DNA of 64,000 nucleotides from Candidatus Zhuqueibacterota bacterium (GTDB lineage: Bacteria > Zhuqueibacterota > Zhuqueibacteria > Thermofontimicrobiales > Thiofontviventaceae). Numbering within the stretch: position 1 is the first letter of the stretch; each line of letters starts with the position of its first letter. The translations under genes were made by a program, and so were the position numbers. Positions 1-9,160 of the stretch are shown here, piece after piece. The notes under the pieces were generated by a model. That model was not told where the DNA came from and ran no database searches. It saw only the letters and a program-made list of their open reading frames with translations. The stretch lies in contig JAFGOE010000100.1 in NCBI GenBank assembly GCA_016926625.1, positions 21,727 to 85,726 on the forward strand, in the 5' to 3' direction.

Positions 1-1
1 C

Positions 2-451
2 ATGTTATTTCCGGGAAAGTACACTTATACGTGCAGCACACCGGATGAGATAAAACCGCACCTGCTGGAAGATCTGGATCCGTCATTTGCTACGGAGGTA
101 AAATCCGGTGATATCATCATGGCGGGGAAAAATTTCGGCTGCGGAAGTTCCAGGGAACAACCGGCGCTTGGATTGCGGGCGGTTGGGATTAAGGCTGTTA
201 TTGCCAGAAGTTACGCGCGGATCTTCTATCGAGCGGCCATTAACCAGGGATTATTATTAATTGAGTGTCCGGAAGCGGTCGATGCATACATTGACGGTGC
301 AGAGGTAAACCTGGATCTTACGACGGGGATCATTCGAATCGACGACAAGGAGATAGAGTTCCCGACATTGCCAGCAGAGATTCTGGAGATCAGAGATAAT
401 GGAGGATTATTACCGTATACGCGTAAGAAATTAGAAGCGAGTCGCAAGTAG
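2..451 (+). CDS. leuD: LeuD/aconitase-family small subunit, 5' truncated
   Basis: This is the small (swivel-domain) subunit of an isopropylmalate dehydratase / homoaconitase / two-subunit aconitase, which pairs with a [4Fe-4S] large subunit to isomerise a hydroxy-acid. The visible N-terminus begins at LFPGKYTY, which in the family follows an invariant Asp-Thr-Asp, so the true start lies upstream of the window and the first ATG is internal. The FGCGSSREQ signature is present near residues 46-54, and the C-terminal GGLLPYTRKKL is typical of the short archaeal/Thermotoga-type subunit. It lies upstream of malic enzyme and citrate lyase genes on the same strand, so a substrate such as citrate, or citraconate/citramalate, is as plausible as isopropylmalate. 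Family is secure; substrate is not. Confidence 0.8.
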   Translation: MLFPGKYTYTCSTPDEIKPHLLEDLDPSFATEVKSGDIIMAGKNFGCGSSREQPALGLRAVGIKAVIARSYARIFYRAAINQGLLLIECPEAVDAYIDGAEVNLDLTTGIIRIDDKEIEFPTLPAEILEIRDNGGLLPYTRKKLEASRK

Positions 452-578
452 ATCTTTCGATAGAGAACGCCTGCATGAGGACGTTAATATCCGAAACGTT
501 CAGCACTATTTTCTTGATGGAGGTGAAGAGTACGAGGCAACAGCGGAGAAATTTCCGTTAGTAAGACCTTGTGGCATT

Positions 579-2831
579 ATGAACTTAAAATTAGAGGCAT
601 TAGACTATCATCGACGGGGCCGAAAGGGTAAAATCGAGGTGATAGCGACGAAACCGTGCGTTACACAGCGGGACCTGTCGATGGCTTATACACCAGGTGT
701 AGCAGAGCCGTGTCGTGAAATAGAGACGGATCCCAGTCAAGCCTATCAATATACGGCTAAAGGCAATTTGGTAGCCGTAGTGACCAATGGATCGGCGGTT
801 TTAGGACTCGGACACATCGGTCCGCTGGCAGGAAAGCCAGTGATGGAGGGTAAGGGAGTTTTATTTAAACGGTTCGCCGATATCGATGTATTCGATATTG
901 AACTCGCGAGCGATGATCCTGACGAAATCATCAACGCGGTGAGATTGATGGAACCCACTTTCGGGGGGATCAACCTTGAGGACATCAAGGCGCCGGAATG
1001 TTTTTACATCGAAGAAACATTAAAGAAAGAGCTTACTATTCCGGTATTTCACGATGATCAGCATGGAACGGCGATCATCTCAGGAGCCGCGCTGCTGAAT
1101 GCGGTTGAGATCGTAAAAAAGGATATTGCACGGATCCGCATTGTTGTGAACGGTGCAGGTGCGGCAGGAATCGCATGTGCCGAGATGTACATCTTGCTGG
1201 GAGCGAAGCGTGAGAACATTATCATGTGTGATTCAAAAGGGGTGATCTACAGGGGGCGTGCTGCAGGCATGAACGCGTATAAAGAGAGGTTCGCCCATGA
1301 AACTGACTTAAGGACTCTGGACGAAGCGATGCGCAACGCGGATGTGTTTTGCGGGGTATCGGTTAAAGATTGTGTAACCAAAGAGATGGTGCGTTCTATG
1401 GCCGATGATCCTATTATATTTGCGATGGCTAATCCGGATCCTGAGATACGCTACGATGATGCGAAGGACGCACGGGACGATGTGATCATGGCTACAGGTC
1501 GTTCTGACTATCCGAATCAGGTTAATAACGTGCTGGGATTTCCGTTTATCTTTCGAGGGGCTCTGGATGTAAAGGCGACGCAGATCAATGACACCATGAA
1601 GATCGCTGCTGCTCGTGCCCTGGCTGAATTAGCAAAGGAGGACGTTCCGGAAGCAGTTTGCCGTGCGTACGGAGTTGACCAACTCATGTTTGGTCGCGAC
1701 TATATTATTCCCAAGCCGTTTGATCCCCGGGTGCTGCTTTGGGAGGCACCGGCAGTAGCCAAAGCGGCCATGGAGACGGGTGTGGCACAAGAACCTGTGG
1801 ATCTGGATCGTTATGTGGATGAACTCGAGGCCAGGCTGGGTAGATCACGTGAAATCATGCGTGTTATCGTTCGCAAGGCGCAGTGGAATCCCAAAATCGT
1901 CGTATATCCGGAGGGTGATCATCCTAAAATTTTAAGAGCTGCCCACATGGTTAAGAAGGCGAATATTGCGACGCCGATTTTATTGGGCCGATCGGATCTG
2001 ATCCGACAAAAAATAAAAGAATTAAATCTGTTCATGGAAGATATTGAGATCATCGATCCGGTTGAGACGGAAAAGAATCACCTGTACGCTCAGGAATTAT
2101 ATGTCATGCGCCAACGCAAGGGCATGACAGCCAGCGATGCTTCAGGAAGTCTTCGAAATGCGATGTTATTTGCGTTCATGATGGTGCACATGGGTGATGC
2201 TGATGCGGTGATCGCAGGGTTGACGATGAATCGACAGGATATGGTTCGTGCGGCGTTACAACTTTTCGAAGCACGATACGATCACGTTCGAACAGCGGGA
2301 ATGCACATCCTTGCGTTGAAAGACAAGATCATCTGCTGCGCCGATACAGTGATCAACGTAGACCCAACGGCTGAAGAATTAGCCGAGATCGCGATTTTGG
2401 CGGCCGAGTCGGTGAGGAGATTCGAATTAGAACCTCACATCGCGATGTTATCATTTTCGAATTTCGGAAGCGTGCCGCATCCGTTCTCAGAGAAAGTAAG
2501 GTTTGCGACCGAGCTCGCGAGGCGTAAGATGCCGGATTTAATCATCGATGGTGAGATGCAGGCTGATACAGCCGTTGTAGCGGAGATACTGGAGAAGGAT
2601 TATCCTTTCTCGAACATACGAGGTGGGGCAAATGTTTTAATCTTTCCCGATTTGGCTTCGGGTAATATCACGTATAAATTATTGATGCATTTAGGCGGTG
2701 CTGAAGCAATCGGCCCCATCTTTATGGGATTAAAGCGATCGGTTCAGATATTACAACCCGGGTGTGAAGTTACTGATATCGTTAATTTAACGGCCATCGG
2801 AGTAGTCGCAGCTCAAAACGATGAACGATAA
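579..2831 (+). CDS. maeB: NADP-type malic enzyme fused to phosphotransacetylase-like domain
   Basis: Oxidative decarboxylation of malate to pyruvate, supplying NAD(P)H. Residues 1 to about 425 are the malic enzyme part, with [17 protein letters not shown] at the N-terminus, the metal-binding HDDQHGTA segment, a Rossmann [10 protein letters not shown] motif and the ANPDPEI motif. Residues from about 430 to 750 form a PTA-like domain starting [15 protein letters not shown]. In MaeB proteins this domain is known to bind acetyl-CoA as a regulator and not to act as a transacetylase. At 750 residues the length is normal for MaeB. The ATG at 579 gives the usual family N-terminus although its ribosome binding site is weak. 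It lies between the LeuD-type gene and citrate lyase, suggesting pyruvate formation from citrate-derived oxaloacetate or malate. Confidence 0.95.
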   Translation: MNLKLEALDYHRRGRKGKIEVIATKPCVTQRDLSMAYTPGVAEPCREIETDPSQAYQYTAKGNLVAVVTNGSAVLGLGHIGPLAGKPVMEGKGVLFKRFADIDVFDIELASDDPDEIINAVRLMEPTFGGINLEDIKAPECFYIEETLKKELTIPVFHDDQHGTAIISGAALLNAVEIVKKDIARIRIVVNGAGAAGIACAEMYILLGAKRENIIMCDSKGVIYRGRAAGMNAYKERFAHETDLRTLDEAMRNADVFCGVSVKDCVTKEMVRSMADDPIIFAMANPDPEIRYDDAKDARDDVIMATGRSDYPNQVNNVLGFPFIFRGALDVKATQINDTMKIAAARALAELAKEDVPEAVCRAYGVDQLMFGRDYIIPKPFDPRVLLWEAPAVAKAAMETGVAQEPVDLDRYVDELEARLGRSREIMRVIVRKAQWNPKIVVYPEGDHPKILRAAHMVKKANIATPILLGRSDLIRQKIKELNLFMEDIEIIDPVETEKNHLYAQELYVMRQRKGMTASDASGSLRNAMLFAFMMVHMGDADAVIAGLTMNRQDMVRAALQLFEARYDHVRTAGMHILALKDKIICCADTVINVDPTAEELAEIAILAAESVRRFELEPHIAMLSFSNFGSVPHPFSEKVRFATELARRKMPDLIIDGEMQADTAVVAEILEKDYPFSNIRGGANVLIFPDLASGNITYKLLMHLGGAEAIGPIFMGLKRSVQILQPGCEVTDIVNLTAIGVVAAQNDER

Positions 2832-2924
2832 CGAGGCGTTGGAAACGTAACAGCGCCGTAAACCATCTGCATCGGGATAAATTATTAATCGAAAAAATCT
2901 ATCAATAGTGTCAGGAGGACGTAT

Positions 2925-4154
2925 ATGAATTTAACTGCCCAGGCTGGTAGACGTGGCGACACTGTTCGGTCCGACTGTTGGGTACAGATCGAGCGGACAG
3001 ACTCAGGAGGCTTACGGGTGGACCTGCATAGCAAGGTGGATAGTCTGTATGGGCGTTCGATAAGGACATTGGTTACCGAGGAACTGGCGTATTTCGGCAT
3101 CGAGAATGCAACCGTAGTGATCGACGATGCGGGTGCTCTGCCTTTTGTATTGATGGCCAGAGTAGAAGCAGCGTGCAAGCGGTTGGATAATCTTATTATG
3201 AAAGAATATTTACCGGAATTAAGGGATTGCTGTAATTCACGGACAGAAAGAGAACGATTTCGCAGATCGCGATTATATTTACCAGGGAATGAACCCAAAT
3301 TTATGGTTAATGCGGGTATTCATAAACCCGATGGCATCATTCTCGATCTTGAGGACAGTGTATCCCCTTTAGAAAAAGATGCAGCGGCGTTCCTGGTGAG
3401 GAATGCTTTGCGGCAGATCGACTTTGGTGGTGCAGAGCGGATGGTCAGGATTAATCAACTGCCACGCGGCCTGGATGATTTGAAATTTATCGTTCCGCAT
3501 AATGTTCATGTCATTTTGATACCGAAGTGTGAAAGCGGAGATCAGGTGAAGAAGGTCGCGAGTGAAGCGAGACGTATCAAAGCGGAAAACGGAATGACAC
3601 AAGATATCTATTTTATGCCGATTCTGGAAAGTGCCAAAGGGATACTCAATGCTTATTCGATAGCGACCTCGGACGAAGACATTGTCGCGTTGACTATTGG
3701 GCTGGAAGATTACACAGCCGATATAGGGGTACAAAGGACGGCTGAGGGGAAGGAGAGTATATGGGCGAGGTCGATGGTTGTTACTGCAGCTCGCGCCGCG
3801 GGATTGCAGCCGATTGATACTGTATTCTCCGATGTCAGTGACATGGCAGGTTTGAGAAACAGTGTGCTCGAAGCGAAATCTTTGGGATTCGACGGAAAAG
3901 GTTGTATTCATCCGCGGCAGATAAGAGTGATACATGAGGCATTTGCACCGAACGAAGATGAAATAACCAAAGCGAAACAGATTGTGCTTGCATTTGAAAA
4001 GGCTGAAGCAGAAGGTTTAGGTGTCGTGTCATTAGGAAGCAAGATGATCGATCCACCCGTGGTGAAGAGAGCGTTGAGAACGGTGAATCTTGCCGTTGCC
4101 TTAAATCTGTTACCTGAAAATTGGCGGGAAGGAGTTGCATCGAATGAAAAATAA
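2925..4154 (+). CDS. citE: Citrate lyase CitD-CitE fusion (acyl carrier + citryl-CoA lyase)
   Basis: Residues 1 to about 88 match citrate lyase gamma (CitD, acyl carrier protein), including the GALPFVLMARVEAA segment equivalent to GALDCVLRARVEAA. Residues from about 103 to 395 match the beta subunit CitE of the HpcH/HpaI aldolase fold, with SRLYLPGNEPKFM, the metal-binding ILDLEDSVSP, GLEDYTADIGVQRT and GCIHPRQI. CitD and CitE are separate proteins in Klebsiella-type citrate lyase, so this is a fusion. In CitD the phosphoribosyl-dephospho-CoA arm is carried by the first Ser of an ESSD motif. Here the aligned stretch reads VRSD, leaving Ser16 directly before Asp as the only candidate. A strong AGGAGG precedes the ATG, and the stop overlaps citF. 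No citC, citX or citG is in view. A citramalate lyase role is the main alternative. Confidence 0.9.
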   Translation: MNLTAQAGRRGDTVRSDCWVQIERTDSGGLRVDLHSKVDSLYGRSIRTLVTEELAYFGIENATVVIDDAGALPFVLMARVEAACKRLDNLIMKEYLPELRDCCNSRTERERFRRSRLYLPGNEPKFMVNAGIHKPDGIILDLEDSVSPLEKDAAAFLVRNALRQIDFGGAERMVRINQLPRGLDDLKFIVPHNVHVILIPKCESGDQVKKVASEARRIKAENGMTQDIYFMPILESAKGILNAYSIATSDEDIVALTIGLEDYTADIGVQRTAEGKESIWARSMVVTAARAAGLQPIDTVFSDVSDMAGLRNSVLEAKSLGFDGKGCIHPRQIRVIHEAFAPNEDEITKAKQIVLAFEKAEAEGLGVVSLGSKMIDPPVVKRALRTVNLAVALNLLPENWREGVASNEK

Positions 4155-5712
4155 TTATAAGATGGTGAAGAATGCGGTTGGTCGCATGGTTCCGGATCAT
4201 GTCAATGGTAAATCCGCTGTTCCTTATCTTGGTGTGGGTAAATTCGGACCGACCGGAAGAAAGGCCGCACCCCTGATTGCTACATGCGCGGACTATCCGT
4301 CAGATGGTAATAAAGTCGTTGCCGATCTGAAGACGGCTCTGATCAAGGCCGGTATTAAGGACGGAATGACCATATCGACTCATCATCATTTTAGAAATGG
4401 TGATCTGGTTGCCAATAAGGTGTTTCAGGCTGCTGCTGAGATCGGTGTTAAAGATTTGATGTGGTTTCCGAGCGCATCGTTCCCCTGTCATTCACCGTTG
4501 ATCGAGTTGTTGGATAGCGGTGTCATTCACCATATCGAGGGATCGATGAATGGTCCTTTAGGTGATTATTGTTCAGCAGGGAAGATGCGAGGATTGGGTG
4601 TACTTCGATCTCATGGGGGGCGCTATCAGGCGGTTCAGGATGGTGAAGTGCATATTGATATCGCGGTGATCGCTGCGCCCACGGCGGATGCCTTTGGCAA
4701 CGCGAACGGCGTCAACGGTCCCTCTGCCTGTGGCCTGCTTGGATTCGCGCTGGCGGATTCACAGTACGCCGACAGGGTGATCGTGGTGACTGATAATCTC
4801 ATCGATTTCCCGTGCATCCCGTGGCAGATACAGGGCAATTACGTTGATTTCGTCGTCGTGATGGATAAAATTGGGGATCCTGCCAAGATTATCTCGGGGA
4901 CGACGGAGATCACAAAGAGTCCTGACCGGCTACTGATCGCCGAATTGACGGCTGAGTTCGTCAAACAGACATGCATATTGAAAAATGGATTTTCATTTCA
5001 GGGTGGTGCCGGAGGGACGTCGCTTTCGTTTGCTATATTTCTGGAAGAGATGATGAAAGAGATGGGCATAAAGGCGCGTTTTGTACGAGGGGGGAGTACG
5101 CAATATCTGGTCGAGATGTTGGAGAGCGGATTGACGGATTACATCCTAGACGGACAGACTTTCGATCTGGAAGGTGTCAGGTCGATGAGAGAAAATCCGC
5201 GCCATGTTAACACGAGTCCGTTCACGAGTTACAACTATCATGGTAAGGGCAATTTTGCGTCGATGGTCGATGTCGTCGTATTAGGCGCGACGGAGGTCGA
5301 TGTGAATTTTAATGCCAATGTGGTGACTCATTCTGACGGGCGCTTGCTCCATGGGATCGGAGGATGGCAGAACTGTTTATTCTCCAAATGCACTATTTTA
5401 CCGATACCATCGTTTCGCGACAGGATTCCTGTGATCGTTGATGAAGTGACTACATTGTGCGGACCCGGAGAATTGATCGATGTGATCGTGACGGAGCGTG
5501 GTATCGCCATTAATCCGCTCAGGCAGGATTTGATCAAAGCAGTGGCTGGGTCATCGATACCGATCCGTCGTATCGAGGACATTCAGAACGAAGTCGAAGA
5601 GATCTGCGGAGGGAAACCCGATAAACCTCGTTTCGAGGATGAAGTCGTCGCTGTTATCAAATGGGTTGACGGAACGATCATCGATAGCGTAAAAAAAGTA
5701 AAGAGTGACTGA
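4144..5712 (+). CDS. citF: Citrate lyase alpha subunit (citrate:acetyl-ACP transferase)
   Basis: CitF swaps the acetyl group on the acyl carrier domain for citrate, and the citryl thioester is then cleaved by CitE to oxaloacetate. The protein belongs to the CoA-transferase superfamily. It is about 520 residues, the normal length, and shows the conserved STHHHFRNGD, FGNANGVNGPSACG, FQGGAGGTSLSFA and HGIGGWQNCLFSKC blocks. The reading frame opens at a TTG (4135), but the ATG at 4144 lies about 9 bases after GGAAGGAG and is the better start. That ATG is 11 bases inside the end of the CitDE gene, indicating translational coupling and equal dosage of the two polypeptides. Citrate lyase and its close relative citramalate lyase cannot be told apart from sequence alone. 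Confidence 0.93.
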   Translation: MKNNYKMVKNAVGRMVPDHVNGKSAVPYLGVGKFGPTGRKAAPLIATCADYPSDGNKVVADLKTALIKAGIKDGMTISTHHHFRNGDLVANKVFQAAAEIGVKDLMWFPSASFPCHSPLIELLDSGVIHHIEGSMNGPLGDYCSAGKMRGLGVLRSHGGRYQAVQDGEVHIDIAVIAAPTADAFGNANGVNGPSACGLLGFALADSQYADRVIVVTDNLIDFPCIPWQIQGNYVDFVVVMDKIGDPAKIISGTTEITKSPDRLLIAELTAEFVKQTCILKNGFSFQGGAGGTSLSFAIFLEEMMKEMGIKARFVRGGSTQYLVEMLESGLTDYILDGQTFDLEGVRSMRENPRHVNTSPFTSYNYHGKGNFASMVDVVVLGATEVDVNFNANVVTHSDGRLLHGIGGWQNCLFSKCTILPIPSFRDRIPVIVDEVTTLCGPGELIDVIVTERGIAINPLRQDLIKAVAGSSIPIRRIEDIQNEVEEICGGKPDKPRFEDEVVAVIKWVDGTIIDSVKKVKSD

Positions 5713-5811
5713 TTTAAGATCTGATTATTTCGCCGGAATGTGATCCATATCAATATAAAGTTTTTCAAATTGCATATTTTTATTAAGATAAGAATATTCA
5801 AGGTAAACGAT

Positions 5812-6087
5812 ATGGAGCGATTCATCAGAATTAAAGAAGAAGTCAGCTTGCAAGCACTCTCGAAGATATTACGGGACAACAGAATTATTATCCTGAGAAA
5901 ATCGCAGACAACGGACACCGTTCAAATAAAAATTTTGGAAAAGTTGTCGTCGAGAACGATTCGAGAAGCTTTTCGGCCCTACACTGTCGAAAAGATATAC
6001 AGCGAATTTCCATTTCCATTGAAGTCCGGAAGCATATTTCAGACGACGTTATCTGAGTTAAAGAAAATGATGCATTTTCAATCGTGA
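5812..6087 (+). CDS. Small hypothetical protein, 91 residues
   Basis: I do not recognise this product. The open frame extends upstream to a GTG at 5740, but the ATG at 5812 follows an AAGGT about 7 bases away and removes an unlikely Lys/Ile-rich leader. The protein is basic, without membrane segments or cysteines, and predicted mostly helical (starting MERFIRIKEEVSLQALSKIL). It follows citF by 99 bases in an AT-rich stretch. An overlapping minus-strand frame of similar length exists, so reality of the gene is uncertain. Confidence 0.35.
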   Translation: MERFIRIKEEVSLQALSKILRDNRIIILRKSQTTDTVQIKILEKLSSRTIREAFRPYTVEKIYSEFPFPLKSGSIFQTTLSELKKMMHFQS

Positions 6088-6199
6088 TAGATGAGGGTGT
6101 ATCAGGAGTTCCTCGCTTTATTTTAACAGCGCAAGGCATCCAGGGAAACGCATACATATATATTGCAGTTAAGAGGAGCTTATGATGCACCCCTTTTTT

Positions 6200-6958
6200 T
6201 TAGAAAAACGGAAACAGTCGTTTTCGCAGGTTCGTATCGTTTAATAGCGATACAATCTCGTCTAGCTGCTCTTTTCTTCCAATGTCTTTCCAAAAGCAGT
6301 CATCCATCTCAAATCCGCCGATTTGCTCCCCTTGCTGGAGTAGCTCCAAATAAAGGTCGATGATCGAATAAAATCCGGGTTTATTCATGTATTTGAAAAT
6401 CGACGGTGAGATGACGTGTATACCGCTAAAGGCTGCGCGCTTTAGTGCGGAACCGGTTTTTTGTATGATTCTGACGACGTGAGTATCCGAATTTTCATGC
6501 CCGCAGACATTATGATTATCATCGATAAGTAAGTAACGGTTGGAATTCCTGTTCATTACGCCGAGTGTGGCAATGCTGTTGTCAGCGAGGTGACGAGTGA
6601 TCATGGCGGTGTAATTGAAGTCGGTTAAAATATCGACGTTATGTAATAAAAAAGGCTCCCCGTCCATTAGAAAGTCAGCAGCATGTTGCAGTCCACCCCC
6701 CGTACCTAATATTTTATGTTCAACCGATAGCCTGATATCGCATCCGAAATGGTGATGACGGTGTAGAAAGTCGATGATCTGATCGGCATGATGGTGCACG
6801 TTGATGACTAATTCGGTAAAACCAAAATAGTATAACCTGCGGATAACCAGTTCCAACAACGATTTACCATTAATCTCTACCAACGCTTTCGGCCGGTTCT
6901 TTGTCATGGGTAGCAGGCGCGTTCCGAATCCTGCTGCTAAAATCATCGCTTTCATCAT
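6200..6958 (-). CDS. murU: Sugar-1-phosphate nucleotidyltransferase, MurU-like
   Basis: The N-terminus carries the nucleotidyltransferase signature GFGTRLLPMTKNRPKALVEI, with a downstream HNVDIL metal-binding segment and WKDIGRKEQL at the C-terminus. At 252 residues it matches the short MurU class, which makes UDP-N-acetylmuramate from N-acetylmuramate-1-phosphate and UTP in the anabolic peptidoglycan-recycling route of Pseudomonas. It is the last gene of a three-gene minus-strand unit with an AmgK-like sugar kinase and a RapZ C-terminal domain. That pairing supports the MurU assignment over glucose-1-phosphate or mannose-1-phosphate transferases. Two adjacent ATG codons open the frame. The exact sugar is inferred from context. 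Confidence 0.8.
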   Translation of the reverse strand: MMKAMILAAGFGTRLLPMTKNRPKALVEINGKSLLELVIRRLYYFGFTELVINVHHHADQIIDFLHRHHHFGCDIRLSVEHKILGTGGGLQHAADFLMDGEPFLLHNVDILTDFNYTAMITRHLADNSIATLGVMNRNSNRYLLIDDNHNVCGHENSDTHVVRIIQKTGSALKRAAFSGIHVISPSIFKYMNKPGFYSIIDLYLELLQQGEQIGGFEMDDCFWKDIGRKEQLDEIVSLLNDTNLRKRLFPFF

Positions 6959-7001
6959 TCAATCTCATGTTATGGGTAGATCCTGGATAACATCAGGTAC
7001 A

Positions 7002-7403
7002 TTACATATCTTCGAATTCGAGATGATGGATTTGGACCAGCACTCGTTTATTTTGCAGATGTTCGTAGATGGCTTCGGCACAATAAACCGACCTGTGTTG
7101 GCCACCCGTGCAACCGAATGAGATCATGAGTTGCGAAAAGCCACGCTCGATGTAATTATCCACGGCGATATCGATGATCGCCTTGACGTTTGAGAGATAT
7201 TGAGACACGACCGGGCGGGAACGGAAGTATTCGATTACGTCCGGATCTCTTCCTGTAGAGGATTTATACTTTTCCTCTCTCCCCGGATTGGGTAAGCAAC
7301 GGCAATCGAACACGAATCCTCCGTTATTACCCGAGTCATCACAGGGGATACCCGATTGATGATAACTGAAACTGTTAATCATGATATGTAAAGGATCATT
7401 CAT
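7002..7403 (-). CDS. Stand-alone RapZ C-terminal domain protein
   Basis: This 133-residue protein corresponds only to the C-terminal domain of RapZ/YvcJ. It contains FSYHQSGIP, the VFDCRCLPNPG block, and ISFGCTGGQHRSVYCAE, equivalent to the GCTGGxHRSV motif of RapZ. The N-terminal P-loop kinase half of RapZ is absent. In E. coli RapZ the C-terminal domain binds RNA and senses glucosamine-6-phosphate. The ATG overlaps the end of the upstream kinase gene by 8 bases, so the two are translationally coupled, and the MurU-like gene follows after 43 bases. A role in sensing or handling an amino-sugar phosphate during wall recycling is inferred from this position. Confidence 0.88.
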   Translation of the reverse strand: MNDPLHIMINSFSYHQSGIPCDDSGNNGGFVFDCRCLPNPGREEKYKSSTGRDPDVIEYFRSRPVVSQYLSNVKAIIDIAVDNYIERGFSQLMISFGCTGGQHRSVYCAEAIYEHLQNKRVLVQIHHLEFEDM

Positions 7404-8427
7404 CGATTGTAAACTCTCTTAGGCTTTGATCTTGAGTAAGGTTCATGAAAATGGTTTTAAGATTAGTACATTTTTCGAGGATTGGGAGATGTTTATCGCA
7501 AATGATCTCCAGATTGGCGATGGCATAAGGAACGCTTTTAAAAAAGTGTGTCTTACCTTTGATCGCACTGAGATATCCATAGGCACCGAAAGCCTGCATT
7601 ATTCTGATCAGAACGAAACCGAAGAAATATTCCTTGAAGCGGTCAACATCGAGGTCGATCAGGTTTCTTGTTTTTAAGAGATAGACATCGATCATTTCCT
7701 CCCTGAACGCCTGATTTAAATCGGCTTTTGCATCGTATAACAGCGAAGCGAGGTCGTATTGCAATGCTCCTTTTCTACCTGATTGATAATCGATGAAATA
7801 GGGGACGTCGTTTTTTATCATGATGTTTCTCGACTGAAAGTCGCGGTAGAGAAAGAAGTCTCTATCTTCCTGCAACAGATAGTCGATCAGCATGTTAAAA
7901 TCGCTCTCCAGTCGGGTGTGATCGATTTTTGATTTATAGAAGTAATTCAGGAACCGACTCTTAAAATAGTGTAGATCCCAACTCATTGATTCACGGGAGA
8001 ATTCGATGTGCTGGTAGGCAAATGAATAGTCAATCGACCGACCGGCGGTGATCTGAAATTCTGGTAGTTCTTTAACGACTTTCTCGTACATCGATTTGAT
8101 CTCACCGGTAAAGCCGTGTTGATCCCTGATTTTCATCATCCAGTCGAACAACGTATCATCGCCTAAATCCTCTTCTATATATACTCCTTTATCCAGATTT
8201 TGAGTGTATATCTCCGGAACCTTTAAACGATATTTCTTAAAATGCTGAGTAAAATTGATAAAGGCTTCGTTTTCTTCTCTGTTGTTCCCGATGATGCCAA
8301 TTTTTGTGTCGTTTGATTGCTCGTAGATACGATAGATCTGGCGATCAGAACCGTCGCTTCTGAGGGGGATAATCCTGATGGGCTTGAGGCCATAATGATT
8401 TTGATATAAATCCTCTAATCTTTTCAT
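7396..8427 (-). CDS. amgK: AmgK-like sugar kinase (aminoglycoside phosphotransferase fold)
   Basis: The protein has the APH kinase catalytic loop YRDFQSRNIMI followed by FIDYQSGRKGALQYDLASLL, a combination typical of AmgK-type anomeric MurNAc/GlcNAc kinases. AmgK makes N-acetylmuramate-1-phosphate, the MurU substrate, so the operon would form two consecutive steps of peptidoglycan recycling. The open frame extends to 8463, but the upstream 12 codons lie in a 14-bp hairpin; the ATG at 8427 gives the family N-terminus MKRLEDLYQNHYG. The gene order on the minus strand is kinase, RapZ-C, nucleotidyltransferase. Sugar specificity is inferred from the neighbours; the fold is secure. Confidence 0.82.
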   Translation of the reverse strand: MKRLEDLYQNHYGLKPIRIIPLRSDGSDRQIYRIYEQSNDTKIGIIGNNREENEAFINFTQHFKKYRLKVPEIYTQNLDKGVYIEEDLGDDTLFDWMMKIRDQHGFTGEIKSMYEKVVKELPEFQITAGRSIDYSFAYQHIEFSRESMSWDLHYFKSRFLNYFYKSKIDHTRLESDFNMLIDYLLQEDRDFFLYRDFQSRNIMIKNDVPYFIDYQSGRKGALQYDLASLLYDAKADLNQAFREEMIDVYLLKTRNLIDLDVDRFKEYFFGFVLIRIMQAFGAYGYLSAIKGKTHFFKSVPYAIANLEIICDKHLPILEKCTNLKTIFMNLTQDQSLREFTIDE

Positions 8428-8440
8428 AGTGACGAAATTT

Positions 8441-8474
8441 AAAAAAATACTTTGAATAATCAAAGTATTTTTTT
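8441..8474. terminator. AT-rich perfect hairpin between two minus-strand genes
   Basis: A 14-bp perfect inverted repeat (AAAAAAATACTTTG, a 6-base loop, then its complement) ends in a run of seven T on either strand. It is placed to end transcription of the coiled-coil gene just upstream on the minus strand, and sits 14 bases before the AmgK-like start codon. The stem contains few G/C pairs, so it may also act as a leader structure of the kinase operon. Confidence 0.6.
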
Positions 8475-8566
8475 ATGTCAGAAAAAATTAGTTTACGTTT
8501 TTCAGTCTAACGATTTTTCACCAACCTCTTTTTATGTTGATTATCGGTTAAAATTTCTTTATATTA

Positions 8567-9160
8567 TTAACCAACTGCTTGTTTTAACTCGATCTTGTTT
8601 TTTTGTAGTTTTAGGGGAGAAGAAGGATTGTAAAATGAACTGATTTCGTCTTGCAGCTTCTCTAGTAAATGATTCTTACGCTCAATATTCTCATTGAGAT
8701 CGATTAATTTTTGTTTGAGCATGCTTTTACTGAGGTTGTTTTGATGAAAGAATCGTAAAACGATTCTCTTGAATGACATAAATTTCTCTTTGTCCTCTTC
8801 GTTGTTATTATGATCGGATGATTCAAAGTAATCTTTCAATTCACGATCCAGCTCTTTGATAAATAATTCATTTTCACGCAGAGTCTGATTCAACAAAAAT
8901 ATATGTGATTTATACTGCTTAAATAAGGTTAGTTCGTCATTGAACATGGTTTGAAACTTAATGAACAGATCTTCATAATAGTTCGATCTATTCTCGGCAT
9001 TTTTTAACGATTTCTCCATTACACAAACTTGTTCATGTAAGCGATGAAATTTCACCAAAATGTTTTCGATATTTTGGGGATTATATTCAACGTAATCGTT
9101 AATGTTATCTTCATTATTTTTTGAAGACAATTTGTTGATAAACAGTTTGACTCGCGACAA
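8567..9160 (-). CDS. Hypothetical coiled-coil protein
   Basis: I do not recognise the family. The 197-residue product is rich in Lys, Glu, Asn and Leu with long heptad-like stretches at about residues 30-110 and 130-175, and no signal peptide or membrane segment. The frame opens with a TTG (TTG TCG CGA) preceded about 8 bases upstream by AGAGGTGGT, a good ribosome binding site, so a non-ATG start is likely. It sits upstream of the cell-wall recycling operon on the same strand but is separated from it by a hairpin. A structural or scaffolding role is only a guess. Confidence 0.6.
   Translation of the reverse strand: MSRVKLFINKLSSKNNEDNINDYVEYNPQNIENILVKFHRLHEQVCVMEKSLKNAENRSNYYEDLFIKFQTMFNDELTLFKQYKSHIFLLNQTLRENELFIKELDRELKDYFESSDHNNNEEDKEKFMSFKRIVLRFFHQNNLSKSMLKQKLIDLNENIERKNHLLEKLQDEISSFYNPSSPLKLQKNKIELKQAVG

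Noticed and set aside
3369..3935. 188-codon open frame on the minus strand
   Set aside because: It lies entirely within the CitDE gene on the opposite strand, has no recognisable domain and is explained as a shadow of the real frame.
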